18,458 bases of DNA from an uncultured Chromatiaceae bacterium (GCA_946482615.1 CAMLSF010000068.1:1-18458); one strand, 5' to 3'; positions 1 through 8,998 are shown, numbered from the stretch's first letter. Notes: generated by a model from the sequence alone, not told the origin. Made by a program: numbers and translations.

Positions 1-1
1 G

Positions 2-1987
2 CATACTGATCACAAAACCCGCGCCAACGCCATCCGCGCTTTAACTATGGATGCAGTACAAAAAGCCAATTCAGGCCACCCTGGTGCGCCTATGGGTATG
101 GCTGATATTGCCGAAGTCCTCTGGCTGCAATTCTTAAAACATAACCCGGCCAATCCGTCCTTTAGCAACAGAGACCGTTTTGTTTTGAGTAATGGCCATG
201 GCTCTATGTTGTTGTATTCCTTGTTACATTTAACTGGCTATGAGGTATCCATTGAGGATTTAAAGTCGTTCCGTCAGTTGCATTCCAAAACTCCGGGCCA
301 CCCTGAATTGGGTTACACCCCAGGTGTTGAAACCACCACTGGTCCCTTGGGTGCTGGTATTGCCAATGCTGTGGGGATGGCCATAGCCGAAAAAACTCTG
401 GCAGCGCAATTTAACCGACCTGATTACCCACTAGTGGATCATTTTACTTACTGCTTTTTGGGTGATGGCTGCCTGATGGAAGGGGTATCACACGAAGCCT
501 GCTCTTTGGCTGGTACTTTGGGCCTGGGTAAACTGATCGCCTTTTGGGATGACAATGGCATTTCTATTGATGGTCATGTTGAAGGCTGGTTTACCGACGA
601 CACTCCGTCTCGTTTTCATGCGTATGGCTGGCAGGTGATTTCTGTGGATGGCCATAACCCGGCCCAAATTGCCAATGCCATTCAACAGGCTCAGGCTGAG
701 GCGGACAGGCCCACTTTGATTTGCTGCAAAACCATTATCGGCTTTGGCAGCCCGAATAAATCAGGCTCACATGACTGTCACGGCTCTCCACTGGGCGACA
801 GTGAAATCGCCAAAGCCCGCGAATTCCTGCAATGGCCTTATGCACCTTTTGAAATTCCGGCTGAGATTTATGCCGCCTGGGACAGTAAACCCAAAGGCGC
901 GGCACTGGAGCACCAATGGACAGCACTCTTTACCGCTTATAAAGCAGAATACCCGGAACTGGCCGCTGAATACCAACGCAGGGTGATCGACAGAGTGTTA
1001 CCAGCCAACTTTGAAGCGGCCACGCAAAGCTTTATCGAAAATTGCCAAAACCAGCAGCAGGATATTGCCAGCCGTAAAGCTTCACAGCTTTGTATCGCCC
1101 ACTTTGCGGCATTGCTGCCTGAGGTGTTAGGCGGCTCAGCCGATTTGGCTGGCTCGAACCTGACGTTATGGGCAGGCAGCAAAGGCCTGAGCAAAGAGGA
1201 CAGCTCCGGCAACTATATTTATTACGGTGTACGCGAATTTGGTATGGCATCCATTATGAATGGCATCACAGCCCATGGTGGTTTCCGCTGTTACGGCGCG
1301 ACTTTCCTGATGTTTATGGAATACGCCCGCAACGCAGTGCGGATGTCGGCGCTGATGAAGCTGCCGAATATTTATGTTTTTACCCATGATTCTATAGGTC
1401 AGGGCGAAGACGGCCCAACCCACCAGCCTGTAGAGCAGTTGACCAACTTAAGGACGACACCCAATCTGGTGACCTGGCGGCCTGCCGATCTCACTGAAAC
1501 CGCTGTGGCCTGGAAAACGGCCTTAACCACAACAACGTCGCCTTCAGCTTTGGTATTCAGCCGGCAAAATCTGCGTCAGTTCCAGCGTAACTCTGAGCAA
1601 ATCCGTTTAATCAGCAAAGGGGGTTATATTTTAAGAGACTGTGGCGCTACGCCAGATCTGGTACTGGTCGCTACGGGTTCGGAGCTGCAACTGGCTTGTG
1701 ATACAGCCGACAAACTCAGTGCCGCAGGCAAAAAAGTCAATGTAGTCTCTATGCCAAGCACCACTTTGTTTGACCAGCAATCTGAGTTTTACCGTGATTC
1801 GGTGCTGCCTGAACAGGCACAAATTGTTGCGATAGAAGCAGCACACCCGGACTTCTGGTACAAATACGTTGGCAAAAAAGGCCTGATTATTGGCTTGAGC
1901 AGCTTTGGTGAATCAGCGCCCGGCCCGGCCTTGCTGGATTATTTTGGCTTTAATGCCGAAGCCATAGCAGCTAAGATTCTGGCCTAG
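2..1987 (+). CDS. tkt: Transketolase, 5' end cut by window edge
   Basis: Thiamine-diphosphate enzyme of the non-oxidative pentose phosphate pathway, moving two-carbon ketol units between sugar phosphates in the cytoplasm. The reading frame is open from base 2, and residues before the first ATG (base 47) already match the family N-terminus (RANAIRAL followed by [15 protein letters not shown]), so the true start lies just left of the window. Numbering from base 2 nearly coincides with E. coli TktA: His26 in GHPGAP, the NGHGS motif, the cofactor motif GDG followed by DDNGISIDG, and the catalytic Glu at about 412 in YGVREFGM. The pyrimidine-domain stretch [19 protein letters not shown] is intact. 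The 661 visible residues compare with 663 in E. coli, so only a few codons are missing. The neighbour is a GH9 enzyme rather than the epd/pgk genes often found beside tkt. Whether this is the only transketolase of the genome cannot be seen. Confidence 0.97.
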   Translation, partial: HTDHKTRANAIRALTMDAVQKANSGHPGAPMGMADIAEVLWLQFLKHNPANPSFSNRDRFVLSNGHGSMLLYSLLHLTGYEVSIEDLKSFRQLHSKTPGHPELGYTPGVETTTGPLGAGIANAVGMAIAEKTLAAQFNRPDYPLVDHFTYCFLGDGCLMEGVSHEACSLAGTLGLGKLIAFWDDNGISIDGHVEGWFTDDTPSRFHAYGWQVISVDGHNPAQIANAIQQAQAEADRPTLICCKTIIGFGSPNKSGSHDCHGSPLGDSEIAKAREFLQWPYAPFEIPAEIYAAWDSKPKGAALEHQWTALFTAYKAEYPELAAEYQRRVIDRVLPANFEAATQSFIENCQNQQQDIASRKASQLCIAHFAALLPEVLGGSADLAGSNLTLWAGSKGLSKEDSSGNYIYYGVREFGMASIMNGITAHGGFRCYGATFLMFMEYARNAVRMSALMKLPNIYVFTHDSIGQGEDGPTHQPVEQLTNLRTTPNLVTWRPADLTETAVAWKTALTTTTSPSALVFSRQNLRQFQRNSEQIRLISKGGYILRDCGATPDLVLVATGSELQLACDTADKLSAAGKKVNVVSMPSTTLFDQQSEFYRDSVLPEQAQIVAIEAAHPDFWYKYVGKKGLIIGLSSFGESAPGPALLDYFGFNAEAIAAKILA

Positions 1988-2006
1988 ACCCCGGAAATCA
2001 AACTAA

Positions 2007-2043
2007 AGGCTTCAACCTTCTTCACGCAATAAGGTTGAAGTCT
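2007..2043 (+). terminator. Hairpin after transketolase
   Basis: A 10-base perfect inverted repeat (CTTCAACCTT at 2010-2019, AAGGTTGAAG at 2031-2040) extends to 13 pairs with one G-U pair, around an 11-base loop. It lies between the tkt stop and the GH9 ribosome binding site. There is no T-run after it, so it may be a weak or Rho-assisted terminator, or an mRNA 3'-end or leader structure. Confidence 0.45.
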
Positions 2044-2067
2044 GACTCCCTGAATAAGGATGTTGTT

Positions 2068-3756
2068 ATGCGCCTGGCTTTTTCTGTGCTTTGTCTTGTT
2101 TCTGCAATCAGCTGCTATGCAACAGAGCCTGCCGCTTTGCTTAAAGTGAATCAAACAGGTTACCTGACTCAGGGCCAAAAGCTGGCGGTGATCCCGGGAA
2201 AAACCAAACAGGCTTTTCAGCTGATTGCCTTGCCGGCAGGCCAGATTGTGTTTAAAGGTCAAAGTTCGGAAGCACAACTGTGGGCTCCAGCCGGTGAAAG
2301 CGTCAGTATTGCTGATTTTACCCAAATACAAACCAATGGCCGTTACCGGCTGGAGGTTGCAGGTTATGCCCCTGTCGAACTGCAGATCGCTAATCAACCT
2401 TATGCGCAGCTGCATGATGCGGCTATTAAAGCCTACTACTTTAATCGCGCTTCACAGCAGTTGGATCCGGCTTATGCAGGGATTTGGGCCAGGCCTGCCG
2501 GACACCCGGATGATCAGGTAAAAATTCATGCCTCTGCTGCCTCAGCCAGCAGACCAACAGGCACAATAGTGCAGTCGCCCAAAGGCTGGTATGACGCCGG
2601 TGATTACAATAAATACATAGTAAATTCCGGCATCAGTACTTTTACCTTGTTAGATGCCTGGACTGATTTCAAAGATTTTTATAGTCAGCGGCAATGGACT
2701 ATCCCTGAATCCGGCAACAGCATGCCGGACTTGCTGGATGAAGTGTTATGGAATCTGGACTGGATCAGCAGTATGCAAGACCCGGCCGACGGTGGTGTGT
2801 ACCATAAACTGACCAATCTGAATTTTGATGGCACTGTGATGCCACATCAGGCAACAGCAGCACGTTATCTGGTGCAAAAAACCACAGCAGCCGCTTTAAA
2901 CTTTGCCGCTGTGATGGCCAAAGCCAGCAGAGTGCTGAGCGAATTTGAAGCACAGCAACCAGGCAAAGCGGCGTTGTTCAGGCAACAAGCCCTATTGGCC
3001 TGGCAATGGGCTGGTAAAAATCCGGCTATTTATTATCAACAACCTGCAGATGTCAGCACAGGCGCTTATGGCGATAAACATCTGGCCGATGAATTTGCCT
3101 GGGCCGCAGCAGAGCTGTATCTGCTTACGGGCGAACGGCCTTACCTACAGCAGTTTTTTCAGTTAGCTCAGCCAGTACAAACTGGGTCCTGGGCTTCGGT
3201 TGCCGCTTTGGGTTATTTCTCTTTGGCAAAAGAGGCGCAGCGTTTAACAGCAGAGCAACGCCAGTTGGTGTTTAGTGCCATAACCACAGTGGCCGATCGC
3301 TTTGTGACTCAGCATCAGGCATCAGCTTATAAAGTAGCTATGGTGCCGGAAGATTTTGTCTGGGGCAGTAACGCAGTGGCGATGAATAAAGCCATTTTGC
3401 TGTATAAAGCCAATCAAATCACGGCAAAAGCTGGCTACATGGAGGTAATGCAAGGTTTACTGGATTATGTGCTGGGCCGCAATCCACTGGATTTATCTTA
3501 TGTCACAGGTTTTGGCGTCAAAAGCCCGCAACATATCCATCACCGCCCTTCTGAAGCTGACGCTATACAAGCCCCGGTGCCGGGTTGGCTGGCGGGTGGC
3601 GCGCAACCTGGACAGCAGGATCAATGTAAGTACAACAGCACATTAGCGGCAAAATCTTATACCGACGACTACTGCAGCTATGCCAGTAACGAAGTTGCTA
3701 TCAACTGGAATGCGCCGCTGGTTTATATGCTGGCGGCTTTTTCTCAGCCTATATAG
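2068..3756 (+). CDS. Secreted GH9 glycoside hydrolase (cellulase-like)
   Basis: Family 9 glycoside hydrolase, a fold that inverts beta-1,4-glucan (sometimes glucosamine) linkages. ATG 2068 is chosen because AAGGA (2056-2060) sits 7 bases upstream and a signal peptide starts there (RLAFSVLCLVSAISCYA, cleavage likely before TEPA); a Cys inside the peptide makes a lipoprotein conceivable but the lipobox is poor. Residues about 25-110 form the N-terminal Ig-like domain typical of this family (LLKVNQTGY...). The catalytic domain follows: GWYDAGDYNKY with Asp176 and Asp179 (catalytic base region), the HIHHRPS histidine motif at 489-495, and SNEVAINWNAPLVY with the likely acid Glu542. At 562 residues it has no carbohydrate-binding module or linker, which suits short soluble oligosaccharides better than crystalline cellulose (inference). 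No sugar transporter or regulator is adjacent, so the substrate is open. Confidence 0.93.
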   Translation: MRLAFSVLCLVSAISCYATEPAALLKVNQTGYLTQGQKLAVIPGKTKQAFQLIALPAGQIVFKGQSSEAQLWAPAGESVSIADFTQIQTNGRYRLEVAGYAPVELQIANQPYAQLHDAAIKAYYFNRASQQLDPAYAGIWARPAGHPDDQVKIHASAASASRPTGTIVQSPKGWYDAGDYNKYIVNSGISTFTLLDAWTDFKDFYSQRQWTIPESGNSMPDLLDEVLWNLDWISSMQDPADGGVYHKLTNLNFDGTVMPHQATAARYLVQKTTAAALNFAAVMAKASRVLSEFEAQQPGKAALFRQQALLAWQWAGKNPAIYYQQPADVSTGAYGDKHLADEFAWAAAELYLLTGERPYLQQFFQLAQPVQTGSWASVAALGYFSLAKEAQRLTAEQRQLVFSAITTVADRFVTQHQASAYKVAMVPEDFVWGSNAVAMNKAILLYKANQITAKAGYMEVMQGLLDYVLGRNPLDLSYVTGFGVKSPQHIHHRPSEADAIQAPVPGWLAGGAQPGQQDQCKYNSTLAAKSYTDDYCSYASNEVAINWNAPLVYMLAAFSQPI

Positions 3757-3764
3757 TGGCCTGA

Positions 3765-3797
3765 AGTGACGCGGCGGGCCATAGTCCCGCCGCCACT
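3765..3797. terminator. GC-rich hairpin between convergent genes
   Basis: GCGGCGGG (3771-3778) and CCCGCCGC (3786-3793) pair perfectly around a 7-base loop. The stem continues outward after a 2-base bulge (AGTG with CACT). It fills the gap between the convergent GH9 and alpha/beta hydrolase genes and could stop transcription from both sides, although neither side has a clear T-run. Confidence 0.6.
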
Positions 3798-3810
3798 CTA
3801 TGTATCAAAC

Positions 3811-4746
3811 TTAAGGCTTAATACTACGGTCCAGAAACTCCAGCATAGCTGCTGCTATTTGGTTGCCGTGGGTTTCAATAGCGAAGTGACCACTGTTAAC
3901 AAACTGCACTTCAGCTTTTGGATTATCACGCTGGAAGGCTTTGGCACCAGCTGGTAAAAAGAATGGATCTTTTTCACCCCAAATGGCTAATAAAGGCGGC
4001 TGCTTGGCACGGAAAAACTGATGCAAGGCTTTGTATTGTTTCACGTTGCTACCGTAATCCACCAATAAGTCCATTTGCGCGTCCACACCATGGCGTTCAA
4101 TAGCCGCAAAAGCTAACTGATAAGGTTCAGGCGCTATCACTGACGTATCTTCAACCCCTTCTGTGTATTGCCACTTCAGCATATCGGCCGTATTAAACTT
4201 ACGCAGGGCTTCGCGGTTTTCCGCTGTTGGGTTCGCCCAGGCTTTGCGCATATCAGCCCAACCTTCACTCAGGCCTTCTTCGTAGCCATTGCCATTTTGG
4301 CTCACAATAGCTGTGATCTTGTCCGGGTTTTTCACCGCCAGACGCCAGCCGACAGGAGCACCATAATCAAACACATACAGAGCATAACGTTCGAGCTTTT
4401 TCGCTAGGGTAAAAGCATCAATCACTGAGGCCAGATTGTCGAAGTTGTAATTAAATTTAACGCCGGGCTTAACAGTGGTTTGACCAAAACCAGGCAGATC
4501 AGGTGCAACCACATGGTATTTCTCTGCCAGTTTAGGTATTAAATCTCTGAACATATAAGACGAAGCGCCAAAGCCGTGCAACAACAATACAGTAGGTGCT
4601 TTGGGTGAACCCGCCTCGCGGTAAAACAGATCCACACCCTGCACATCCAGGCTTTGATAACGCACCTGGGTTTTATCTTCTGCAGCAAAGGCAGAAAGAG
4701 AGGCAGCTAAGGTTGCAGCTGCCAGCAGTATTTGTTTGGTATTCAT
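3811..4746 (-). CDS. Exported alpha/beta hydrolase, Asp-nucleophile type (epoxide hydrolase/dehalogenase-like)
   Basis: Alpha/beta-hydrolase-fold protein of 311 residues. A signal peptide is visible (MNTKQILLAAATLAASLSAFA, then AED), so it probably acts in the periplasm. The oxyanion-hole motif is LLHGFG (55-60). The nucleophile elbow reads VFDYGAPVG, placing Asp127 where esterases have Ser; Asp at this site is characteristic of epoxide hydrolases and haloalkane or haloacetate dehalogenases. Asp260 (WGEKDPFF) and His287 (NSGHFAIETH) would complete the triad. The substrate cannot be inferred. ATG 4746 is preferred over an in-frame GTG at 4752 because GGAG lies 5 bases before the ATG. It is divergent from the CGNR regulator, and the shared gap holds a four-fold repeated operator-like word, so control by that regulator is likely (inference). 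Confidence 0.9.
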   Translation of the reverse strand: MNTKQILLAAATLAASLSAFAAEDKTQVRYQSLDVQGVDLFYREAGSPKAPTVLLLHGFGASSYMFRDLIPKLAEKYHVVAPDLPGFGQTTVKPGVKFNYNFDNLASVIDAFTLAKKLERYALYVFDYGAPVGWRLAVKNPDKITAIVSQNGNGYEEGLSEGWADMRKAWANPTAENREALRKFNTADMLKWQYTEGVEDTSVIAPEPYQLAFAAIERHGVDAQMDLLVDYGSNVKQYKALHQFFRAKQPPLLAIWGEKDPFFLPAGAKAFQRDNPKAEVQFVNSGHFAIETHGNQIAAAMLEFLDRSIKP

Positions 4747-4781
4747 AGGCACTCCGTGAAGTTAAGGTTGGCAATCTCACC

Positions 4782-4872
4782 AAGTAACCCATATAATCAA
4801 TATTAACTGGTTACTTGAGACAAGTCTGGATCAATAAAAGTAACCTGTCAAATTTATTTTTAGAGGTTACTT
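4782..4872. promoter_or_regulatory. Four-site operator array between hydrolase and CGNR regulator
   Basis: The word AAGTAACC occurs at 4782-4789 and 4838-4845, and its reverse complement GGTTACTT at 4809-4816 and 4865-4872. Each forward/reverse pair is separated by exactly 19 bases, and the two pairs are offset by exactly 56 bases. The last copy overlaps the regulator's ribosome binding site (AGAGG 4862-4866) and touches its ATG, so binding would block expression of the regulator itself. A TTGACA-like hexamer on the minus strand (4851-4846) lies between sites 3 and 4, but no convincing -10 goes with it. The binding protein is presumed, not shown, to be the adjacent CGNR protein. Confidence 0.75.
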
Positions 4873-5481
4873 ATGCTGATTTCAGAAATTCTGCACAACG
4901 AGACTCAAAGCGGCGCACCTATGCTGGGCGATCATTTGGCGATGGACTTACTGAATACTGAAGCCCGTGATGACGGCAAAGCTGTTGAATTCTGGAACAC
5001 TGATGACGATGTACTGCAATGGTTAGCACGCTACGGCATAGTTCCGGCAGTAGAGGGCAAGGCTTTTACTACCGGTGAACTGCTTACGCAGGCCAAAGCA
5101 TTGCGAGCCCTGGCACGGCAGCTCATCACGGAATTTAAAGAAGAAAAATCACCTGAGATCCGTGAGTTAAATCAATATTTGCACGCTTTCGAGACGACGC
5201 CCTCTCTGACAAAAGATACAGAGGGCAAACTAAAGTTAAGCCGTATTTCCCACAGCAACAGCATTGGAACTTTATTGGGTCCGGTCGCAGAAGCTGTAGC
5301 GCAGCTATTGGTGGAGGGTAACTTCACGCTGGTTAAACAATGTGAACACCCCGACTGCATTTTGTGGTTTTACGACAGAACCAAAGCCCACAAACGCCGG
5401 TGGTGCAGTATGGCCTTATGTGGCAACAGGTATAAAGCGGCTCAGTTCAGGAAAAGAAGCAGCAGTTCAGATTCTGTATAG
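4873..5481 (+). CDS. CGNR zinc-finger transcriptional regulator (ABATE domain)
   Basis: Putative DNA-binding regulator of 202 residues. The N-terminal part (about 15-150, beginning LGDHLAMDLLNTEA) matches the ABATE ligand-sensing type of domain. The C-terminus carries the CGNR zinc finger with Cys157, Cys162, Cys178 and Cys183, where Cys183 opens the signature CGNR, followed by a basic tail (FRKRSSSS). Start ATG 4873 has AGAGG 6 bases upstream. It is divergent from the exported hydrolase, and the gap has four regularly placed copies of AAGTAACC, one touching this start codon, which suggests autoregulation. A bidirectional terminator follows, and the next gene (ssb) converges on it. The ligand is unknown; a hydrolase substrate or product would be a natural guess. 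Confidence 0.9.
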   Translation: MLISEILHNETQSGAPMLGDHLAMDLLNTEARDDGKAVEFWNTDDDVLQWLARYGIVPAVEGKAFTTGELLTQAKALRALARQLITEFKEEKSPEIRELNQYLHAFETTPSLTKDTEGKLKLSRISHSNSIGTLLGPVAEAVAQLLVEGNFTLVKQCEHPDCILWFYDRTKAHKRRWCSMALCGNRYKAAQFRKRSSSSDSV

Positions 5482-5494
5482 AAATAAAAGACAT

Positions 5495-5526
5495 AAAAAA
5501 GCCTCTGATGTCAGAGGCTTAATTTT
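5495..5526. terminator. Bidirectional intrinsic terminator
   Basis: A perfect hairpin AAGCCTCTGA (5499-5508) / TCAGAGGCTT (5511-5520) is flanked by a run of A on the left (5495-5500, a T-run for the minus strand) and TTAATTTT on the right. It can end both the CGNR regulator transcript and the yajR-ssb transcript. Confidence 0.88.
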
Positions 5527-5547
5527 ATATCGGGCAAACCCTGTTTA

Positions 5548-6210
5548 TCAGAACGGAATATCGTCATCAAAGTCGATAGGAGGTTCCATTGGGCCACGTT
5601 GTTGTGGTGCTGCCTGATTAAAACCGCCTTGTGGCTGGTTAAAATTGCCCTGAGGCTGGAAGCCGCCCTGAGCCGGACGTTGCTGGTAACCACCTTGTGC
5701 CGGTGCTGCAGCAGCCGGAGCTTGCGGAGCGTAACCGCCCTGAGCCGCTGGAGCCGCTTGTGGCATACGTTGTTGTGGTGCAGCTGCTGGTTGTTGATAA
5801 CCACCTTGCTGACCCATAGGCGCACCGCCACCCATAGCCGGAGCCTGACCCATGCCAGCGCCCTGACCTTCACCACGGCCGTCTAACATTTGCAGCTCGT
5901 TGGCAATAATTTCAGTGGTGTAACGTTCAACACCTTGCTGATCCTGCCACTTACGGGTACGTAAACGACCTTCGATATACACCTTGCTGCCTTTACGCAG
6001 GTATTCACCGGCGATTTCAGCTAAACGCTGATAAATCACGACACGGTGCCATTCGGTTTGTTCTTTCTTTTCATTGGTGGTTTTGTCCGTCCAGCTTTCG
6101 CTGGTTGCAATAGTCAGGTTGGCCACTGCACCACCTGTTGGCATATAACGGACTTCGGGATCTGTCCCTAAGTTACCAATCAAAATTACTTTATTAATTC
6201 CACGAGCCAT
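5548..6210 (-). CDS. ssb: Single-stranded DNA-binding protein
   Basis: SSB coats single-stranded DNA during replication, repair and recombination and recruits partners through its tail. The OB-fold spans about residues 1-110 ([15 protein letters not shown]). The DNA-stacking aromatics known from E. coli are conserved at the same positions: Trp40, Trp54, Trp88, with Tyr60 in place of Phe60. A Gly/Gln/Ala/Pro-rich linker (about 115-205) leads to the acidic tip DFDDDIPF, the partner-binding motif. At 220 residues it is longer than E. coli SSB (178) because of the linker. The start has an AAGGAG site 7 bases upstream that overlaps the stop region of the preceding MFS gene; the 11-base gap indicates one operon with translational proximity. 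No LexA box was seen directly in front of it. Confidence 0.97.
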   Translation of the reverse strand: MARGINKVILIGNLGTDPEVRYMPTGGAVANLTIATSESWTDKTTNEKKEQTEWHRVVIYQRLAEIAGEYLRKGSKVYIEGRLRTRKWQDQQGVERYTTEIIANELQMLDGRGEGQGAGMGQAPAMGGGAPMGQQGGYQQPAAAPQQRMPQAAPAAQGGYAPQAPAAAAPAQGGYQQRPAQGGFQPQGNFNQPQGGFNQAAPQQRGPMEPPIDFDDDIPF

Positions 6211-6221
6211 GCGACTTCTCC

Positions 6222-7589
6222 TTAACTTTTTTGGCTGCTCTCAACCAAAGACTGTGCCTCTGCCAAATCAAAATGTTGCTGGCCGACTTTTAAATACAAA
6301 CGTTGTTCCGCAACCACCACTGTGACTTCCAACACACCTCTGAGTTGGGTCAGGCGCTGCGCCAATTGGGTTGCGGCGGCTTCATCGGCCACTTTGACAG
6401 GCAATGACAGCCGTTGCGATCGCGCTGGCACTGTCATGCGGCTGGCATAAGTCAACCATAGTAAACCAATCAGGGCAGCCACGGCAAACAAGGATTCACC
6501 GCTGCTGAAACTCGCCACAGCACCGCCTAAAATACCGCCTAAAAAGGCACCTAAAAACTGCGCACTGGCATAAGTACCCATAGCAGTTCCTTTTAATCCA
6601 GCAGGGGCAATACGCGACAACAAGGCAGGCATACTGGCTTCTAAATAGTTAAAGCCAACAAAAAATAACAACAGCGCCAGGGCGATCGACCACAACTGCT
6701 GATTGATTAAAATTAACACAAAACTAACAATAAGCAGGCTGATTGCCAGTAATAAATAACCTTTTTCCTGTTGCTTGCGGCTGGCCAAAATCATCAGCGG
6801 CACCATCAAAATAAAAGCAGCAATTAAAACAGGCAGATAGAGTTGCCAGTGTTGCGCTGAGGCAAAATTTTGCTGCAGTAACAAAGTGGGCAACACGACA
6901 AAAATAGCAGTGAGTAACAGGTGAAGAACCAGCACACCAAAGTTCAGGCGTAATAATTCAGGGTGACGAAACAGCGCCATGATTTGGCCTTTAGTCGCCA
7001 GAGTTTCAGAGGCTGGTGCTTTACTGATAGCCACAGGCACCACTTTCCAAACCAGCAGTAAACCTGTGACAGCCATTAACGCCGTGCACCAGAAAATACC
7101 ACTTAAACCGCTGGCCGCTGCTATAGCAGGCCCAGCCACCATAGCTATGGTGAAAGACAAACCTATGGTCATGCCAATCACAGCCATAACTTTAGGCCGC
7201 TGTTCTTCGCGGGTAAGATCAGAAGCCAGCGCCATCACAGCGCCTGATATCGCGCCCATGCCCTGCAGCACCCGGCCAAAAGTCACCATATACACAGAAT
7301 CGGCTAAAGCAGCGACCACTGAACCCAACACAAAAAAGCCAAGACCCAGCAGCATCACCGGCTTTCTGCCCCATTGATCGGACAGCCAGCCCATAGGAAT
7401 TTGTAACAGCGCCTGAGTTAAACCATAAGCACCAATGGCTAAACCTATCCACAAAGGCGAAAAGCCAATCAGGTCCTTACCAAAAATGGCAAAAACGGGG
7501 ATCAGCATAAATAAACCAAGCATCCGGAAAGCAAATACCAGTGCCAAAGACCAGGCGGCACGTTTTTCCAGTGAATTCAGATGGGACAT
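6222..7589 (-). CDS. MFS transporter, YajR type
   Basis: Twelve-helix major facilitator superfamily transporter of 455 residues; E. coli YajR has 454. The cytoplasmic loop 2-3 signature motif A reads [13 protein letters not shown], and helix 4-5 sequences ([22 protein letters not shown]) match the YajR group closely. After the last helix (about residue 380), a soluble tail of roughly 70 residues ([27 protein letters not shown]) fits the ferredoxin-like YAM domain of YajR. The substrate of the family is not established, and its assignment as a drug exporter is only by homology. The start has AAGAG 6 bases upstream. The gene is directly followed by ssb. An MFS gene next to ssb and uvrA is also found in other gammaproteobacteria such as Pseudomonas. 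Confidence 0.9.
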   Translation of the reverse strand: MSHLNSLEKRAAWSLALVFAFRMLGLFMLIPVFAIFGKDLIGFSPLWIGLAIGAYGLTQALLQIPMGWLSDQWGRKPVMLLGLGFFVLGSVVAALADSVYMVTFGRVLQGMGAISGAVMALASDLTREEQRPKVMAVIGMTIGLSFTIAMVAGPAIAAASGLSGIFWCTALMAVTGLLLVWKVVPVAISKAPASETLATKGQIMALFRHPELLRLNFGVLVLHLLLTAIFVVLPTLLLQQNFASAQHWQLYLPVLIAAFILMVPLMILASRKQQEKGYLLLAISLLIVSFVLILINQQLWSIALALLLFFVGFNYLEASMPALLSRIAPAGLKGTAMGTYASAQFLGAFLGGILGGAVASFSSGESLFAVAALIGLLWLTYASRMTVPARSQRLSLPVKVADEAAATQLAQRLTQLRGVLEVTVVVAEQRLYLKVGQQHFDLAEAQSLVESSQKS

Positions 7590-7625
7590 CCGCGACTCTT
7601 ATCTGTGGGTTAAAAGCGGGCGGCG

Positions 7626-7654
7626 ATTGTAGCACAGCTACAACCAGCCAACTA
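7626..7654 (-). promoter_or_regulatory. Candidate promoter for yajR-ssb
   Basis: On the minus strand, TACAAT (plus 7626-7631) is preceded by TGC, giving an extended -10. A weak -35 (TAGTTG, plus 7649-7654) lies 17 bases upstream and overlaps the stop codon of the GGDEF gene. The -10 is also part of a 7-pair hairpin (TTGTAGC/GCTACAA, 7627-7643). Prediction only. Confidence 0.4.
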
Positions 7655-8779
7655 TATAGAATCTGTCGCAAATTCGATGCGATCACGGCCTCTTGCTTTG
7701 GCCTGATACAAAGCATGATCAGCACGGCGCAACTGGCAATCAAAATCAAAGTCAGCGTCAAAGACTGCAATGCCCAGACTGATGGTCAAGTGTTGCGGTT
7801 GTGTGGACTGGGGCAATTGCATATTGCGCACCGCCAGCAATAAACGTTCTGCAGCCAGCTGGGCAGAATCTCTGTCGGTTTGAGGTAAAAACACAATAAA
7901 TTCTTCACCGCCATAACGGGCCAGCACATCACTTTGGCGTAGTTCTTTTTGCAGTACTTCGGCCACAGCTATTAATACTTCGTCCCCACCGTCATGGCCT
8001 ATCTTGTCGTTAATTTGTTTAAAGTGGTCTAAATCAATCATAAAAAGTGCGGCACTATGACGCTGACGCTGCAGATAAGCCAGGCAGCCCTGAATCGCAT
8101 TCGCTAAGCCACGACGGTTCAGCAGGCCGGTTAAAGGGTCGTGTAAGGCTTCGTCTTTAAACTTTTGCTGGGTTTCTTCCATATAGCCCGTCAGCGCAAA
8201 GATACAATAACCTGCTGAAATTGCCGGCCAAAAAGACTGTGAGATCAGCAGGCCAGACAATAACCAGTCCGGTGCTATCAGCAACATCAAAGAGCGAAGC
8301 AAGCAAATCAGTAACCAGGCTGCAAAAACTGCAGCCATCATAAAATCAGATAAAGTAGGATGTGGCTTTAAATAGCGGAAACACCAAAAGCAGGGGCCTA
8401 TCAGCAAAAAGGTAAATACAGTCATCAGATGTAAGCTGATATTTTGCTGCTGATGGTAAGAGAAATAACTGTAACAACAAGCCAGCAGTAAACCCACAGG
8501 CGCTATCCACCACCATGGCACAAGCCTGCCCGATCTTTTAAAACAAAAGGCTGTCAGCAAACTCATATTCAACGCCGACAAAGAGGTAGACAACACCAAA
8601 AGCAAACCCTGCTCAGGCCAGAAATAGAATAACCAACTGAATAATTCGGCGCTGATGGCGCCTTGCAATAAAGGTAAAGCTTTAGTGTTTTGATCCGTTG
8701 CATGCAAACGAAAACTGGCCAGCAAAAACACCAGCAAAATCTGAATCATTGCAAAGCAATACAACTGTTCTGAAGTCAT
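7652..8779 (-). CDS. Membrane-bound GGDEF diguanylate cyclase
   Basis: Makes cyclic di-GMP from two GTP. The N-terminal half (about 1-200) has roughly six to seven hydrophobic helices, forming a membrane sensor with no recognised named domain. The GGDEF domain begins near residue 210 (DPLTGLLNRRGL). It has the conserved metal-site stretch MIDLDHFKQINDKIGHDGGDEVL and the active-site motif GGEEF at 290-294, so catalysis is expected. An RxxD motif (Arg281-Asp284) sits exactly five residues before it, the classical product-inhibition I-site. No EAL domain is present. The ATG at 8779 has no good ribosome binding site, so the start is less certain than the rest. It lies between uvrA (divergent) and yajR-ssb (same strand, 62-base gap with its own candidate promoter), so co-transcription with ssb is possible but not required. 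Confidence 0.93.
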   Translation of the reverse strand: MTSEQLYCFAMIQILLVFLLASFRLHATDQNTKALPLLQGAISAELFSWLFYFWPEQGLLLVLSTSLSALNMSLLTAFCFKRSGRLVPWWWIAPVGLLLACCYSYFSYHQQQNISLHLMTVFTFLLIGPCFWCFRYLKPHPTLSDFMMAAVFAAWLLICLLRSLMLLIAPDWLLSGLLISQSFWPAISAGYCIFALTGYMEETQQKFKDEALHDPLTGLLNRRGLANAIQGCLAYLQRQRHSAALFMIDLDHFKQINDKIGHDGGDEVLIAVAEVLQKELRQSDVLARYGGEEFIVFLPQTDRDSAQLAAERLLLAVRNMQLPQSTQPQHLTISLGIAVFDADFDFDCQLRRADHALYQAKARGRDRIEFATDSI

Positions 8780-8877
8780 GGCAGGTCAGAGGTAAGGAAG
8801 ACACTTTCAACTTAGCTTCAACTGATCCAATCCGCAAATCCGGCTCAAAAACAGCTAAATAGCGGCTTGTTACTTTG

Positions 8878-8908
8878 TTGTTTTTCTAAGCGGCCAGCTT
8901 GCTATAAT
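8878..8908 (+). promoter_or_regulatory. uvrA promoter P1, extended -10
   Basis: A perfect TATAAT (8903-8908) is preceded by TGC, giving an extended -10. The best -35 is TTGTTT (8878-8883) with a long 19-base spacer. The start of transcription would fall near 8915, inside the LexA-like box. Confidence 0.6.
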
Positions 8909-8928
8909 GCATGTATTTATATACAGTA
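8909..8928 (+). promoter_or_regulatory. LexA (SOS) box of uvrA
   Basis: The 20-base site has the form ATGT-N8-ACAG, one mismatch from the gammaproteobacterial LexA core CTGT-N8-ACAG, with an AT-rich alternating centre and a perfect right half (ATACAGTA). It starts one base after the -10 hexamer, a position where LexA would block initiation. uvrA is a known SOS gene in E. coli. Confidence 0.75.
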
Positions 8929-8998
8929 TCAGCAATTGAATTATTGCGTTACTGATCCGGTTTTGGCTTTGTCGCATAAAGCTTCAATCAAAATCAAA

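Noticed and set aside
47..49. ATG 47 as the transketolase start
   Set aside because: The frame upstream encodes conserved family residues (RANAIRAL), so this Met is internal (equivalent to Met16 of E. coli TktA).
2035..2067. Upstream TTG start for the GH9 gene adding 11 residues
   Set aside because: It lies inside the hairpin arm, has no ribosome binding site and precedes the signal peptide; ATG 2068 has AAGGA at 7 bases.
5511..5886. Overlapping frames on both strands across the ssb linker region
   Set aside because: They are low-complexity shadows of the Gly/Gln-rich linker codons and lack ribosome binding sites or recognisable domains.
7590..7651. LexA box in front of yajR-ssb
   Set aside because: No CTGT-N8-ACAG or one-mismatch version was found; only scattered ACAG words occur.
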